A stretch of 64,000 nucleotides of DNA from Eubacterium sp. (GCA_029258375.1 JARHZA010000001.1:849564-913563), one strand, 5' to 3'. Shown: positions 38,555 through 49,252, counted from the first letter of the stretch. Notes: a model not told the origin generated them from the letters alone. Numbers and translations: made by a program.

Positions 38555-40708
38555 TTACATAATGTGTGTGCTTTCTACCTTTTCATTGAAGAAATCTTTA
38601 AATTTAATAAGCGGATTTCTTAAGAATAAACCTAAGCAAAGGGTAGGAGGTATGAAGCAAGCTAATTTTGCTAAGCAAATCCAGTAGTAGTTTGCGTAAA
38701 GTCCACCGATTGTTTCACGCATTGCATCAATAGCATAAGTGAATGGTAAGAAATGATATAAACCTTGGAAGAAGGCTGGTGTAACTTCAATTGGGAATGT
38801 GCCACCTGAACCTGCGATTTGTAAAACAAGTAATACTACTGCAAGTGCCTTACCAATATCACCAAATGAAACTGTAAGAGTGTAAACTATGTTAGAGAAT
38901 ACAATACTAATGACCCAACCTGAAAGTATGAATTTAAATGGATTTGGACACTGGATCTGTAAGAAAAACAAATCACCCAAGCAAATGATTGTTGTTTGAA
39001 TTAGAGAAAGAACCATAAAGTATAAATATCTACCTATATAGGCTTCTCGAGGCTTAATTCCTTTTATCTTATCGTCTTCATCAACATCAACTTTTAATAT
39101 TGCAACTAATACGATACAACCAACCCATATTGCAAGAACTGAATAGAAAGGAGTCATTGCAGAACCATAATTTTCAATTGTATATAGTGAATTTATTTCT
39201 ATTTGGGTAGGGGATGAAATGAATTTACCAATTGATTCTGGATCGTTTTGAATGGCTGCTGAAATTTTTTCTCCTATTTCACTATCTGATAATTTATCTA
39301 AATGAGTGTTAATAGTACTAATTTTTCCTTGGAGTAAAGTTAAAAGTGCCTCAGCATTTTTGAGTGAATTATTTCCTGATTCTGATGCTTTGTCTGCTGA
39401 TGTTAAAGCGTTTTGAATATCTTTGTTTTCTGCTAATGAATCAAGAATGCCTGCAGTTTTTCCAAGAACAGAATAAATTGAAGAAAGTGATTTATCAATA
39501 TGTGGCTTAATTACTGTTGAGAATGCTGTGTTAAATGAGCCAATTTGATTTTGCATTTCTGTAATTGATTTTTGAATTTGTTTTGCTAATTCAGTAGGGA
39601 ATTTGCCGTCTTTTAATGAAGATGCAAGTTGTCTTAAATCAGTTAATAGAGCTCTATGCTCGTTGATATTATTATCAAATTTTGCAATTAAATTTTTAAT
39701 TTTTTCTGGTAATCTTAAATTATCTGTTAGTGAGTGTATCATTTCAGATATTTTTATTTCAGTTGAAAGTATAGTTTCAACCCTGTCTGCTATTGCATTA
39801 ACTTTTTCATAAGCAGCCATATTATTATCTTCAAATATTTTAGCAAGCTCATCAACAGCAAATTTAATATTTTCTGCTTTAGAATTGATATCTGTTAATA
39901 ATTTACCAGCAGTTTCAGTAACTTGCTGCACAGAATCTTTTGAATAAAGAATTACTGATTGAAGATCCGAAACAGTTGATGATGTATCACTTGCTACTTG
40001 AGAAACTTGTGGTAAAAGTTTTTGCGTATTGTTTGAGAGACTACTTAGCGATTCAGTAGTTTGTTGAAGAGAAATTATTCCGGCTTTCATAATTTCTAAA
40101 TCATTTGATGCTGTGTTAAGTGCTGATTTTAGTGTGTCTACAGGATTGTTTTCGCCGTGTGTCGCATTTGCATCATTCAAAATATTTGCAACTGTGCTTG
40201 CAATTGTATCAATAAATGTTTCATTAACTTGAGCTTTAATTGTTTCTACACATTTGTCTGTTATTTTAGGCGCAATAGCATTTTTCTTTTCGTTAACATA
40301 ATATTGAATTTTTGGTGTTTGAATATCATCACTTAAAAAACTAATTATGTTTTTACTAAAATCTTCTGGAATAACGACGCTTGCGTAGTATTCGCCACTT
40401 TTAACGCCTTGTAATGCCTCATCTTCGCTAACAAATTGCCAACCAATTTTGTCATTAGCTTTTAAATTATCAATAATTTGATCGCCAATTGTAATGCTAA
40501 ATGAATTAGTTAATTCATAACCAGTATCGCAGTTTGCAACTGCAACACTAATTCCATCAGTGCTTCCGTATGGATCCCAGTTTGCCGCAATATTAAACCA
40601 AGCATACATAGCAGGAATAACGCAAATACCAACTGCAACAATCATAGCGATGGCATTACGTCCAACTCTTTTAATGTCCCTTATAAAAATTTTAAAGGCT
40701 TTTTTCAT
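38555..40708 (-). CDS. YhgE/Pip domain-containing membrane protein
   Basis: N-terminus MKKAFKIFIRDIKRVGRNAIAMIVAVGICVIPAMYAWFNIAANWDPYGSTDGISVAVANCD; C-terminal ABC-2-like TM block. Confidence 0.9.
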   Translation of the reverse strand: MKKAFKIFIRDIKRVGRNAIAMIVAVGICVIPAMYAWFNIAANWDPYGSTDGISVAVANCDTGYELTNSFSITIGDQIIDNLKANDKIGWQFVSEDEALQGVKSGEYYASVVIPEDFSKNIISFLSDDIQTPKIQYYVNEKKNAIAPKITDKCVETIKAQVNETFIDTIASTVANILNDANATHGENNPVDTLKSALNTASNDLEIMKAGIISLQQTTESLSSLSNNTQKLLPQVSQVASDTSSTVSDLQSVILYSKDSVQQVTETAGKLLTDINSKAENIKFAVDELAKIFEDNNMAAYEKVNAIADRVETILSTEIKISEMIHSLTDNLRLPEKIKNLIAKFDNNINEHRALLTDLRQLASSLKDGKFPTELAKQIQKSITEMQNQIGSFNTAFSTVIKPHIDKSLSSIYSVLGKTAGILDSLAENKDIQNALTSADKASESGNNSLKNAEALLTLLQGKISTINTHLDKLSDSEIGEKISAAIQNDPESIGKFISSPTQIEINSLYTIENYGSAMTPFYSVLAIWVGCIVLVAILKVDVDEDDKIKGIKPREAYIGRYLYFMVLSLIQTTIICLGDLFFLQIQCPNPFKFILSGWVISIVFSNIVYTLTVSFGDIGKALAVVLLVLQIAGSGGTFPIEVTPAFFQGLYHFLPFTYAIDAMRETIGGLYANYYWICLAKLACFIPPTLCLGLFLRNPLIKFKDFFNEKVESTHIM

Positions 40709-41063
40709 TGTTTATTTGCTCCTCTAAGTCTGTTATATTTTTTTCATTTTCATATTCTTTAATTTTATTTGATAGATATTCGTTAACATTGACATCTGTT
40801 GGAATATCTAACATTTTTTTATAATGATAGTCTGTATATTCAATTACAATAATAAACACCGCACATACTATAATTGAAACTATCCATAGTATCAAAAATA
40901 TTATTTTTGCATCAAGGCTAAACATTAACAAAAGAAAAATTATTGGAATTATTACAATTGCTAAGAATCCACCTTTAACTAAATTATTATAGTTTTTTCT
41001 AAAGCTTGCATAACTTTTTAAAAGTTTTATGTAAACTGTTTTTTCTTCTTCGTGTTTTGACAT
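40692..41063 (-). CDS. Small membrane protein in YhgE/Pip operon
   Basis: gaggtg RBS before ATG 41063; two hydrophobic helices. Confidence 0.65.
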   Translation of the reverse strand: MSKHEEEKTVYIKLLKSYASFRKNYNNLVKGGFLAIVIIPIIFLLLMFSLDAKIIFLILWIVSIIVCAVFIIVIEYTDYHYKKMLDIPTDVNVNEYLSNKIKEYENEKNITDLEEQINNEKSL

Positions 41064-41356
41064 AACCACACCTCACTATCACTCCGTGTATATTGTAATT
41101 ATACTCATAATATAATTAAGGTCAATATACATAATATTAAATAATTCTAAAATTTTCGCAATATTTTTTGAAAAATGAAAAAATAGCCTAAAAAATTAAA
41201 AAAAACGTTGTATTTTTATCAAATATTACTTCGACTATATTTAACATTATATATGATATTGTAATTAAATTCATTAGTTGTATTCATTATGTTAAAATAA
41301 ATTTATAAATTGATTGATAAAAAATAAAAAAAGCAGTCAAAAGACTGCTTTTTATT

Positions 41357-42655
41357 TTAAAACTTTTCGTCAAATCTTTCTTCGAAAGTCTTAATTAGTT
41401 CTTCTCTAAAGTTAGGGTGGGCTATGTTAATTAAAGCTCTTGCTCTGTTCTTTAAAGTTTGACCTTTAAGTTTAGCAACACCATATTCGGTAACTATGTA
41501 GTTAACATCATTACGTGGTGTTGTAATAGCTGAATTTTCTGTAATAGTAGGCACAATCTTAGAAACAGTACCGTGTTTAGCAGTTGAAGGCATTGCAATT
41601 ATTGATTTACCACCTCTGCTCATTGTTGCACCACGAACGAAGTCAACTTGACCACCAACACCTGAAATTTGATTGAGGCCAACAGTATCAGAAACTACTT
41701 GACCTTGCAGGTCAACTTGTATGCAAGAATTTATAGAAATTACATTGTCGTTTTTTGCAATTTCTATTGGGTGATTAACTTCTTCAATAGGATACATTTC
41801 AACATTTGGATTGTCATCAATAAAATCAAACAATTTTTTTGTTCCAAAAGCAAATCCAAGAACTGTCTTTCCAACGTGTGTATTTTTCCTTGTGTTATTG
41901 ATAACTCCACTTTTAATTAAATCAACAACACCGTCACCAACCATTTCAGAATGTAATCCAAGATCCTTTTTATCTTTTAGCTCTTCACAAATAGCATTTG
42001 GAATACCACCAATTCCAAGTTGTAAACAGTCGCCGTCATTTATTAAAGAAGCACAATTTTTTCCTATGGCTTTTTCAACATCGGTTAGAGGAGCACTTGG
42101 AACTTCTGGTAATGGTTCGTCTATATTAACAAAGAAGTCAAATTCAGAAACGTGCTTTAATGCTTTGCCATGGGTTCTTGGAACATATTTATTAACTTGA
42201 GCAATTTTTAAATCGCAGTAAGATAATGTGCTTTCGATATAGTCAACATTTGTGCCAAGTGAAACGTATCCGTATTCATCAGGTGGGCAAACAGATACTA
42301 TTGAAACTCTTGGCTTTATAACTTCACGAAGAACAGTTGGAATTTCATAAAAATAACAAGTTGTGAAGTCTGCATCACCACAAGAAATAGCTTTTCTACT
42401 TGATTTAGATGCAAAGAAAGAATTATAAGAAAAATGCCCTTTATATTTATCATGAACCCAAATTGTATCGCCAATTAAAAGCATATTAGAAATTTGCACA
42501 TCATGGTAATCTTCATAATGATCTGCAAGAACTTTTTCTAAGCCGATAGGCTCACAACAACCAAAAGATGTAACAATTTTATCACCACTGTGAATATGGC
42601 TTATTGCTTCTTCAGGGGTTACAAGTCTTTTATTATATATTTCTTTCCAATCCAT
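41357..42655 (-). CDS. Acetyl-CoA hydrolase/transferase family (4-hydroxybutyrate or butyryl-CoA:acetate CoA-transferase-like)
   Basis: LQLGIGGIPNAICEEL, GVGGQVDFVRGA, YIVTEYGVAKLKGQTL. Confidence 0.88.
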   Translation of the reverse strand: MDWKEIYNKRLVTPEEAISHIHSGDKIVTSFGCCEPIGLEKVLADHYEDYHDVQISNMLLIGDTIWVHDKYKGHFSYNSFFASKSSRKAISCGDADFTTCYFYEIPTVLREVIKPRVSIVSVCPPDEYGYVSLGTNVDYIESTLSYCDLKIAQVNKYVPRTHGKALKHVSEFDFFVNIDEPLPEVPSAPLTDVEKAIGKNCASLINDGDCLQLGIGGIPNAICEELKDKKDLGLHSEMVGDGVVDLIKSGVINNTRKNTHVGKTVLGFAFGTKKLFDFIDDNPNVEMYPIEEVNHPIEIAKNDNVISINSCIQVDLQGQVVSDTVGLNQISGVGGQVDFVRGATMSRGGKSIIAMPSTAKHGTVSKIVPTITENSAITTPRNDVNYIVTEYGVAKLKGQTLKNRARALINIAHPNFREELIKTFEERFDEKF

Positions 42656-42802
42656 AATATCACCATCATATATAAATATATTGTTAAATAATTAACATAT
42701 ACATATAATACAACAAAAGATATTAGAATTCAATAACATTGTTAAAATATTGTCACAAATAATAAATTAAAGCATATAAATCAAACTAATATTGTTATAT
42801 TT

Positions 42803-44194
42803 TTAATAAACTACTTTTAAATTTTCTTCAGCTTCTGCTACTTTAAGCATTATTGCACATTCTATACGCTTTCTGTGAAGTTCGCAACCAAATTCATAAA
42901 CACCGTTTACACTTCCAGTAGTGTGGTATGCATTAGCAGCACAACCGCCACTGCAATATAGTTTTGCAAAACAATCTTTGCACTCTTTATGTGAATAAAC
43001 ATTACATTCATTAAATTGATCAAGAACTTCTTTGTTTTGAACACCGTTCCAAATGTCACCAAGTTTAAACTTTTCATCACCAACAAATTGGTGGCAAGGA
43101 TAAAGATCTCCATCTGGAGTAACAGCCATATATTCTGTTCCAACACCACAACCAGAAACTCTTTTAACAATGCAAGGACCTGCATCAAGGTCAATCATAT
43201 AATGATAGAATGTGAATCCGTCACCTTTACGATATCTTTTAAGCATTTCATTTGCAAGTATTTCATATTGTTCTTTAAGAATAGGTAAGTCACTTTCTTT
43301 TAATGCATATGCTTCTTTTGGATCAGATACAACTGGTTCAATTGATAATTCTTTAAATCCCATATCAGCCATATGAAGAATATCTTTTGAAAAATCAGTA
43401 TTATAGTGTGTGTAAGTGCCACGCATATAATAATCAGTTTGATTTCTTGAATTAGCAAATTTTTTGAATTTGTCGATGATTAAATCATATGAACCTTTTC
43501 CATTACAAAAAGTTCTTAGCCTATCGTGAGTTTCTTTTCTTCCGTCAAGTGAAAGAACAACATTGCCCATTTCTTTGTTGCAAAAATCAATTACTTCGTC
43601 TGTAACAAGAAGGCCGTTTGTTGTTAGTGTAAATCTAAAGTTTTTATTATATTCTTTTTCTTTACTTCTTCCATATTCAACAAGTTGTTTGCAAACTTCC
43701 CAGTTTAAAAGGGGTTCTCCACCAAAGAAATCAACTTCAAGATTTTTTCTTGTTCCGCTTTGTTCAATAAGAAAATCAAGTGCTCTTTTACCTGTTTCAA
43801 AACTCATTAAACCCTTTGGGCCGTCATATTCACCTTCGCCTGCAAAGCAATATTTACAAGCAAGGTTACAATCATGGGCAACGTGAAGACAAATTGCTTT
43901 TACAACACCTTGTCTTTTTTTGAATTCTTTTGCAGTTTCTTCAAAAGTGTCTTTTGAAAAAAGTCTGTGATCGTCAATTAAAGAGTCAATATCTTCAAAA
44001 CAAAGATCAATGTCTTCTTCTGTTACATCAGTTCGATCTTTGTATTTATTAATAATAAAAGATTTGATTTCATCTTTTGTGTTTGTTTCGTACATTGTAA
44101 TAATGTCATAAGCTACTTCATCAACAGAGTGAACACAACCGCTGTTTTGGTCAATTATAATGTTGTAGCCGTTCATTTTGTATGCATGTATCAT
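42803..44194 (-). CDS. scfB: SCIFF-peptide radical SAM maturase (thioether-forming)
   Basis: Radical SAM CNLACKYCFAGEGEYDG; SPASM CGVGTEYMAVTPDGDLYPCHQFVGDEKFKLGDIW...CKDCFAKLYCSGGCAANAY; SCIFF precursor adjacent. Confidence 0.93.
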   Translation of the reverse strand: MIHAYKMNGYNIIIDQNSGCVHSVDEVAYDIITMYETNTKDEIKSFIINKYKDRTDVTEEDIDLCFEDIDSLIDDHRLFSKDTFEETAKEFKKRQGVVKAICLHVAHDCNLACKYCFAGEGEYDGPKGLMSFETGKRALDFLIEQSGTRKNLEVDFFGGEPLLNWEVCKQLVEYGRSKEKEYNKNFRFTLTTNGLLVTDEVIDFCNKEMGNVVLSLDGRKETHDRLRTFCNGKGSYDLIIDKFKKFANSRNQTDYYMRGTYTHYNTDFSKDILHMADMGFKELSIEPVVSDPKEAYALKESDLPILKEQYEILANEMLKRYRKGDGFTFYHYMIDLDAGPCIVKRVSGCGVGTEYMAVTPDGDLYPCHQFVGDEKFKLGDIWNGVQNKEVLDQFNECNVYSHKECKDCFAKLYCSGGCAANAYHTTGSVNGVYEFGCELHRKRIECAIMLKVAEAEENLKVVY

Positions 44195-44260
44195 ATAGTT
44201 ATCTCCATAGAAAAACGGCGGTAAAGCATACCGCCGTAGATCACTTAGTAAATTTAATTA

Positions 44261-44407
44261 TTACTTCTTAATTTGTTCGCACTTTTGGTTAGCTACAGAA
44301 CAAGAAGTTTTGCTTGCTGATTGGCAAGAAGTTTGGCATTCACCGCAACCACCTTTTTTTGCAGATTCGCAAAGGTTACGAGAACTTAAAGTATTTATTC
44401 TTTTCAT
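44261..44407 (-). CDS. scfA: SCIFF (six-cysteine-in-forty-five) ribosomal peptide precursor
   Basis: MKRINTLSSRNLCESAKKGGCGECQTSCQSASKTSCSVANQKCEQIKK*: six Cys; gaggtg RBS; absent from the ORF track because it is shorter than the cutoff. Confidence 0.95.
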   Translation of the reverse strand: MKRINTLSSRNLCESAKKGGCGECQTSCQSASKTSCSVANQKCEQIKK

Positions 44408-44453
44408 TATAGAGTGCACCTCTTTTCATAAAATATGTTGTAATCATTTTATA

Positions 44454-45767
44454 TTATTTATCGCTTTTTGTCAATATGCGAGTGGGGAGTAAATTGCTGT
44501 CAGAAATAACGTTAACGCCTGTTGAAATCATTCTATTAACACTACTAATTATTTCGTTTGTTATTACTTCTCCTGGCACAATTATTGGTATGTCAGGAGG
44601 ATAAGCATATACATATTCGCCACATATTTTTCCTACAGAATTTGACAAAAGACATTCATCAGTAGTTTTAACTTCGCTTGATTTGAAAATGTTTTTTGGC
44701 AATATAGGTTTTTGAATCTTTTTTATTTCAACTTTAGCTAATATTTTGTCTATCTCTTCTAAAGCATTTTTTAGTAATTCAAAACACTTTTTTGAGTCTG
44801 CAATAGATGTCATTAAAATTATATAATTTACACTTGCCATTTCACATTCAATATTATATTTTTCTCTTAAAATCTTAGATAATTCAATACCACTTATATT
44901 TGTGTTTGCAGTAGAAATCACAATTTTTCCTTTATCATCACCAATTTTAATGTCAAGATTTTTTAATTTAATGTTATAAAACTCCGTTAAATTTTTTTCA
45001 TATATGTCGAATAGATCTTCATTTGAATTTAAAATTTCAATACATTTTGAAACAGAATTCATAAGAACATAACTTGGGGAACTTGTTTCAAATATACTTA
45101 TATATTTTTTTACTTCATTTATATATTTAGAGTTATAAACATTTAAAACTGCAGTTTGCGTTAAGCAGGGGAGAGTTTTGTGTAAACTCGAAACTACTAT
45201 ATCTGCTTTTGGATATTTTGGAAAGTTTCCAAAACCAAAATGTGCTCCGTGAGCGCAATCTATAATTAGTGGTAATTCACATTGAATATCGCTAATGTTG
45301 CCTTCATAAGTAGGGGATGTAATCACAACTGCTTTTGCATCTGGGTGATTGTTTATTATTTTATCCACTTCATTTTGAGACAAGCTTGTGTAATATCCTT
45401 CTACGTCGTTATAATTAGGTTCGATATAAACAACATTAAGTTCTCTTAAAAAACAAGCATTGTAAACACTTTTGTGACAGTTTCTGGCAATTATGATTTT
45501 GTCATTTTGTTCTGTTAATGCAAAAATTGCAGAAATTAGGCCAACTGTTGAACCGTTGATAAGCATAAAAGATCTTACTGAATTGTATATTTTTGATAAA
45601 TTATCCTCAATTTCTTTTATCGCTCCGGTTGCAGAATGAAGATTGTCAAATCCTTCAATTTCAGTAATATCAATATCTGAGCCAACGATGCCAAATTTCT
45701 TATTACGCTTATGACCAGGCATATGAAAAGGGTATTTATTTAGTTTATCTAAATCATTATGTAGCAT
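44454..45767 (-). CDS. Orn/Lys/Arg decarboxylase-like PLP protein
   Basis: PFHMPGHKRNKKF; SSLHKTLPCLTQTAVLNV PLP-lysine motif; 437 aa. Confidence 0.88.
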   Translation of the reverse strand: MLHNDLDKLNKYPFHMPGHKRNKKFGIVGSDIDITEIEGFDNLHSATGAIKEIEDNLSKIYNSVRSFMLINGSTVGLISAIFALTEQNDKIIIARNCHKSVYNACFLRELNVVYIEPNYNDVEGYYTSLSQNEVDKIINNHPDAKAVVITSPTYEGNISDIQCELPLIIDCAHGAHFGFGNFPKYPKADIVVSSLHKTLPCLTQTAVLNVYNSKYINEVKKYISIFETSSPSYVLMNSVSKCIEILNSNEDLFDIYEKNLTEFYNIKLKNLDIKIGDDKGKIVISTANTNISGIELSKILREKYNIECEMASVNYIILMTSIADSKKCFELLKNALEEIDKILAKVEIKKIQKPILPKNIFKSSEVKTTDECLLSNSVGKICGEYVYAYPPDIPIIVPGEVITNEIISSVNRMISTGVNVISDSNLLPTRILTKSDK

Positions 45768-45888
45768 AAATTCTCCTAATATATAATGTTTATAATATAA
45801 ATAACATTATATTATAAGACAATTGACTTTTCAATAATGATATGATACGATAATTTTTGTTTGTTTAGTAACGACTTGAATTAAATAT

Positions 45889-45972
45889 GTGGATGTGGCG
45901 GAATTGGCAGACGCGCAGGTCTCAGACTCCTGTGGAATTTCCTTGTGGGTTCAAGTCCCATCATCCACACCA
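45889..45972 (+). tRNA. tRNA-Leu (anticodon CAG)
   Basis: gtggatg...catccac acceptor, encoded CCA, anticodon loop ctcagac, long variable arm. Confidence 0.93.
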
Positions 45973-46003
45973 AAAAAGCAAACATCTTTGTTTGCTTTTT
46001 TAT
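45973..46003 (+). terminator. Terminator after tRNA-Leu
   Basis: aaaaaagcaaaca-tctt-tgtttgctttttt. Confidence 0.85.
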
Positions 46004-46147
46004 TTTATAATGTTAGAGTATTAAAGTTTACAATTACAACAATATTGTCAAACTTGTAAATTTTTGTTTGCAATATTTATTCTATTGTGCTATAATCTTT
46101 GAGGTCAAATTTAAAAAGCCCTACGAAACTTTTAGAATTTTTTAAGA

Positions 46148-46300
46148 CTGAAAGCGAAGGGGACTCTGGAGAATCTCTTAAATGAGTGCCGAAGGTGCAA
46201 AGCGATTATTCGTTGAATCTCTCAGGCAAAAGGATAGAGTTATGCGCACAATTTTATTGTGTTATTTCTGGAGTTGCTTTTTAGGCAACTCTTTTTTTAT
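46148..46300 (+). promoter_or_regulatory. Glycine riboswitch (single aptamer visible) plus terminator-type expression platform
   Basis: gaaggggactctGGAGaatctcttaaatgaGTGCCGAAGGTGCAAAgcg...gaatCTCTCAGGCAAAAGGAtAGAG; then gagttgctttttaggcaactcttttttt; promoter TTGCAA-17-TATAAT at 46068-46096. Confidence 0.9.
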
Positions 46301-46313
46301 GAGGAGAAGTTTT

Positions 46314-47717
46314 ATGCAAGAAATAACAGATTTTATTTTACCTATTGTTCAAAAAATTAACTTTTATTTAAGTGACTACATACTTATTGCGTTACTTATT
46401 GGTTGTGGTCTTTTTTTCACTTTCAAAACAAAGTTTGTTCAAGTTCGTTGTTTTAAAGAGGGAATGAAAGAAGTGTTCGGTGGACTTTTTTCAAAAAGTA
46501 AGGATGATGAAAAAGGATTAACATCATTCCAAGCATTGGCAACTGCTATTGCAGCACAAGTTGGTACGGGTAACCTAATTGGTGCTTGTGGTGCTATTTT
46601 AGTTGGAGGTCCTGGTGCTATTTTTTGGATGTGGATTATTGCTTTCTTCAGTATGGCAACAATTTATGCAGAAGCAATATTAGCACAAAAAACTCGTAAA
46701 ACATTACCAGATGGAACTATTGTCGGTGGTCCTGTTTACTATATTCAACAAGCATTCCCAAATAAGTTTGGTAAGTTTCTTGCAGGTATGTTTGCGGTAG
46801 CAATTACTCTTGCACTTGGATTTATGGGTAGTATGGTACAATCAAATTCAATTGGTGAAACTTGTAATACAGCTTTTCATATTCCTACATGGGTTATTGG
46901 TTTATTATTAGTAGCCGTTTGTGCGTTTATTTTTATCGGTGGTGTAAAACGTATCGCTTCAGTTGCAGAAAAAATTGTTCCTATTATGGCAGTTCTTTTT
47001 CTTGCAGGTGGTTTTGTTGTTTTAATTGCACGAATTAAATACATACCAGAAACTTTTGGAATGATTTTCAAATATGCTTTCGTTCCTAATGCTATTATTG
47101 GTGGTGGAATTGGGTATGCATTAAAAACTGCAATTAGCCAAGGTGTTAAACGTGGCTTATTCTCAAACGAGGCTGGTATGGGTTCAACTCCACATGCTCA
47201 TGCATTGGCAGACGTTCCAACTCCACATAAGCAAGGTGTAGTTGCAATGGTTGGCGTATTTATTGATACATTTGTTGTTCTTACAATGACAGCATTAGTA
47301 GTTATTTCAACATTGTATGCTGGAAATGGTCCTCTTGCAGATGGTGTTCAAGAAGGAATCACAAAGAGCAATATGGTTCAAATTGCTTTTGGTCAGGTTA
47401 TGGGAACAACAATGGGCAATGTTTTTGTTGCACTTTGCCTTTTATTCTTTGCATTTTCAACCATTCTTAGCTGGAACTATTTTGGTAAAATCAACACAGA
47501 ATATCTTTTTGGAAAGAAGAGTAACGTTTTCTACTCAATTATAGCATTAGTATTTATATTCTTAGGTGCTATTCTTTCAAATGATCTCGTTTGGGAATTA
47601 ACAGATATGTTTAACCAACTTATGGTTATTCCAAACGTATTAGCGCTATTTGCACTTTATAAATTGGTAGTAGAATCCGCAAAAACATCTAAAGAAACTA
47701 AAATTAAAAAGAAATAA
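46314..47717 (+). CDS. AGCS family alanine/glycine:cation symporter
   Basis: TSFQALATAIAAQVGTGNLIGACGAILVGGPGAIFWMW; FSNEAGMGSTPHAHA; start at 46314 after gaggagaag RBS, not 46182, which lies in the riboswitch. Confidence 0.94.
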   Translation: MQEITDFILPIVQKINFYLSDYILIALLIGCGLFFTFKTKFVQVRCFKEGMKEVFGGLFSKSKDDEKGLTSFQALATAIAAQVGTGNLIGACGAILVGGPGAIFWMWIIAFFSMATIYAEAILAQKTRKTLPDGTIVGGPVYYIQQAFPNKFGKFLAGMFAVAITLALGFMGSMVQSNSIGETCNTAFHIPTWVIGLLLVAVCAFIFIGGVKRIASVAEKIVPIMAVLFLAGGFVVLIARIKYIPETFGMIFKYAFVPNAIIGGGIGYALKTAISQGVKRGLFSNEAGMGSTPHAHALADVPTPHKQGVVAMVGVFIDTFVVLTMTALVVISTLYAGNGPLADGVQEGITKSNMVQIAFGQVMGTTMGNVFVALCLLFFAFSTILSWNYFGKINTEYLFGKKSNVFYSIIALVFIFLGAILSNDLVWELTDMFNQLMVIPNVLALFALYKLVVESAKTSKETKIKKK

Positions 47718-47718
47718 G

Positions 47719-47751
47719 ATAAAACCTCGTAGCGTTAAGCTACGAGGTTTT
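47719..47751. terminator. Terminator hairpin
   Basis: aaaacctcgtagc-gtta-agctacgaggtttt. Confidence 0.8.
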
Positions 47752-47763
47752 ATTATTTATATT

Positions 47764-49074
47764 CTATTCTTTTGATTTTTTTGTAACGATGCAAGTTCTT
47801 ACAGTATGTAATTTTATTTCTGTAACATCAATAATCAAATCATCTGTCTCAATTGAAAAGGATTCTCCATCTTTAGGAATATTGCAGTAAATCCCAAATA
47901 TATATCCGCTAAATGTTTCATACTCATCAATTGGTAATTTAATGTTTAATTCGTGCTCAACATCGTCAAGTGAAACAAGACCTTTAATTTCCCACTTGTT
48001 TTCATCTATCTTGGTAATATCTTCATCATCTTCAACTTCGTCATATTCAAGATCACCAACGATTTGTTCCAATAAATCGTTCATTGTGATAATACCAACT
48101 GTTCCACCGTATTCATCTAAAACAACTGCAAAGTGGTTGTTGGCCTTTTTCATTTGAGCAAATAGCACATCTATGCACATACTCTCAGGAACATATAGAG
48201 GTTGTGATAAAGCTTCTCTTTTTATGTTTTCTTTTGTTTTGTTTTTAATTCTAAAATATATTTTTGAATTTAGAACAAAAAGAACGTTATCAATTGAATC
48301 TTTATAAACAGGGAATAGACTGTGAGAATTGTTTCTAATAATTTCATCCCATTTTTCAATAGAATCTTCAATATTAAGTGCTATAATTTCTTTTCTGTGT
48401 GTAGAAAATTCTCCGCATTCTTTATCATCAAATTCAAAAACATTTTGAATCATTTCTTTTTCTGAAATATCAATTATACCTTTTTCAGAACCAACGTCAA
48501 CCATCATTCTTATTTCTTCTTCGCTAACTTCTTCATCGTCAGCATTTGGGTCAATACCAATTATTTTTAAAACAATGTTTGTTGATGCAGTTAATAACCA
48601 AACAAGTGGTGCAAAGATTATTGAACAAACAGTAATTAGTCCACTTACACCAAGAGCTATGTTTTCTGTTTTTCTCATTGCAATTCGCTTTGGAACAAGT
48701 TCACCAAAAACAAGAGTTAAATATGATAGTATAATTGTAATTACAATAACAGAAATTGTATCTAAAGTAGATACATTTATTGATACGCCTAAACCTACTA
48801 ACCAATCAACAATTAAATCAGAAAAATTTTCAGCAGCAAACGCACTGCCTAAAAATCCAGATAAAGTTATTGCTACTTGAATAGTTGCTAAAAAACCTGC
48901 TGGTTTTGATGTTAGTTTAACAAGTTTTTTTGCTCTTTTGTTTCCTTCTTGTGACATTTTTTGTAATTTAGCTTCACTAAGAGATACTATTGCAATTTCA
49001 GCACTTGCAAAAACTGCGTTAATAAATATAAGTATGGCTTGTAAAAATAATTGCCACCCTAAGGGTATGTCCAA
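47764..49074 (-). CDS. Hemolysin-family/CNNM transporter-like protein with CBS and CorC_HlyC domains
   Basis: DUF21-like N-terminus; NNHFAVVLDEYGGTVGIITMNDLLEQIVGDLEYDEVED; C-terminal KGLVSLDDVEHELNIKLP. Confidence 0.92.
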   Translation of the reverse strand: MDIPLGWQLFLQAILIFINAVFASAEIAIVSLSEAKLQKMSQEGNKRAKKLVKLTSKPAGFLATIQVAITLSGFLGSAFAAENFSDLIVDWLVGLGVSINVSTLDTISVIVITIILSYLTLVFGELVPKRIAMRKTENIALGVSGLITVCSIIFAPLVWLLTASTNIVLKIIGIDPNADDEEVSEEEIRMMVDVGSEKGIIDISEKEMIQNVFEFDDKECGEFSTHRKEIIALNIEDSIEKWDEIIRNNSHSLFPVYKDSIDNVLFVLNSKIYFRIKNKTKENIKREALSQPLYVPESMCIDVLFAQMKKANNHFAVVLDEYGGTVGIITMNDLLEQIVGDLEYDEVEDDEDITKIDENKWEIKGLVSLDDVEHELNIKLPIDEYETFSGYIFGIYCNIPKDGESFSIETDDLIIDVTEIKLHTVRTCIVTKKSKE

Positions 49075-49206
49075 AAAATATTCCTCCTAATTTGACATTT
49101 TAAATGTCTAATATTTCAATTATAGAATAAAACATATTTTGCTTTTTGTAAATATAAAATTTTAAATTTAAAATATGTTTAAAAAATGTTTAAAATAATT
49201 TCATAA

Positions 49207-49243
49207 TAAAAAGTGGCATAATTTTTAAGATATGCCACTTTTA
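49207..49243. terminator. Terminator hairpin
   Basis: aaaaagtggcata-atttttaaga-tatgccactttt. Confidence 0.7.
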
Positions 49244-49252
49244 AATTTGTTT

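Noticed and set aside
38555-40708. YhgE/Pip protein as part of a new secretion system
   Set aside because: Only a small membrane protein accompanies it; no WXG100 or LXG effector genes nearby.
44310-44492. 60-aa plus-strand ORF
   Set aside because: Antisense to the SCIFF precursor and its upstream region; no RBS.
46182-46313. N-terminal extension of the AGCS symporter ORF
   Set aside because: This stretch is the glycine riboswitch and terminator; the real start at 46314 has a good RBS.
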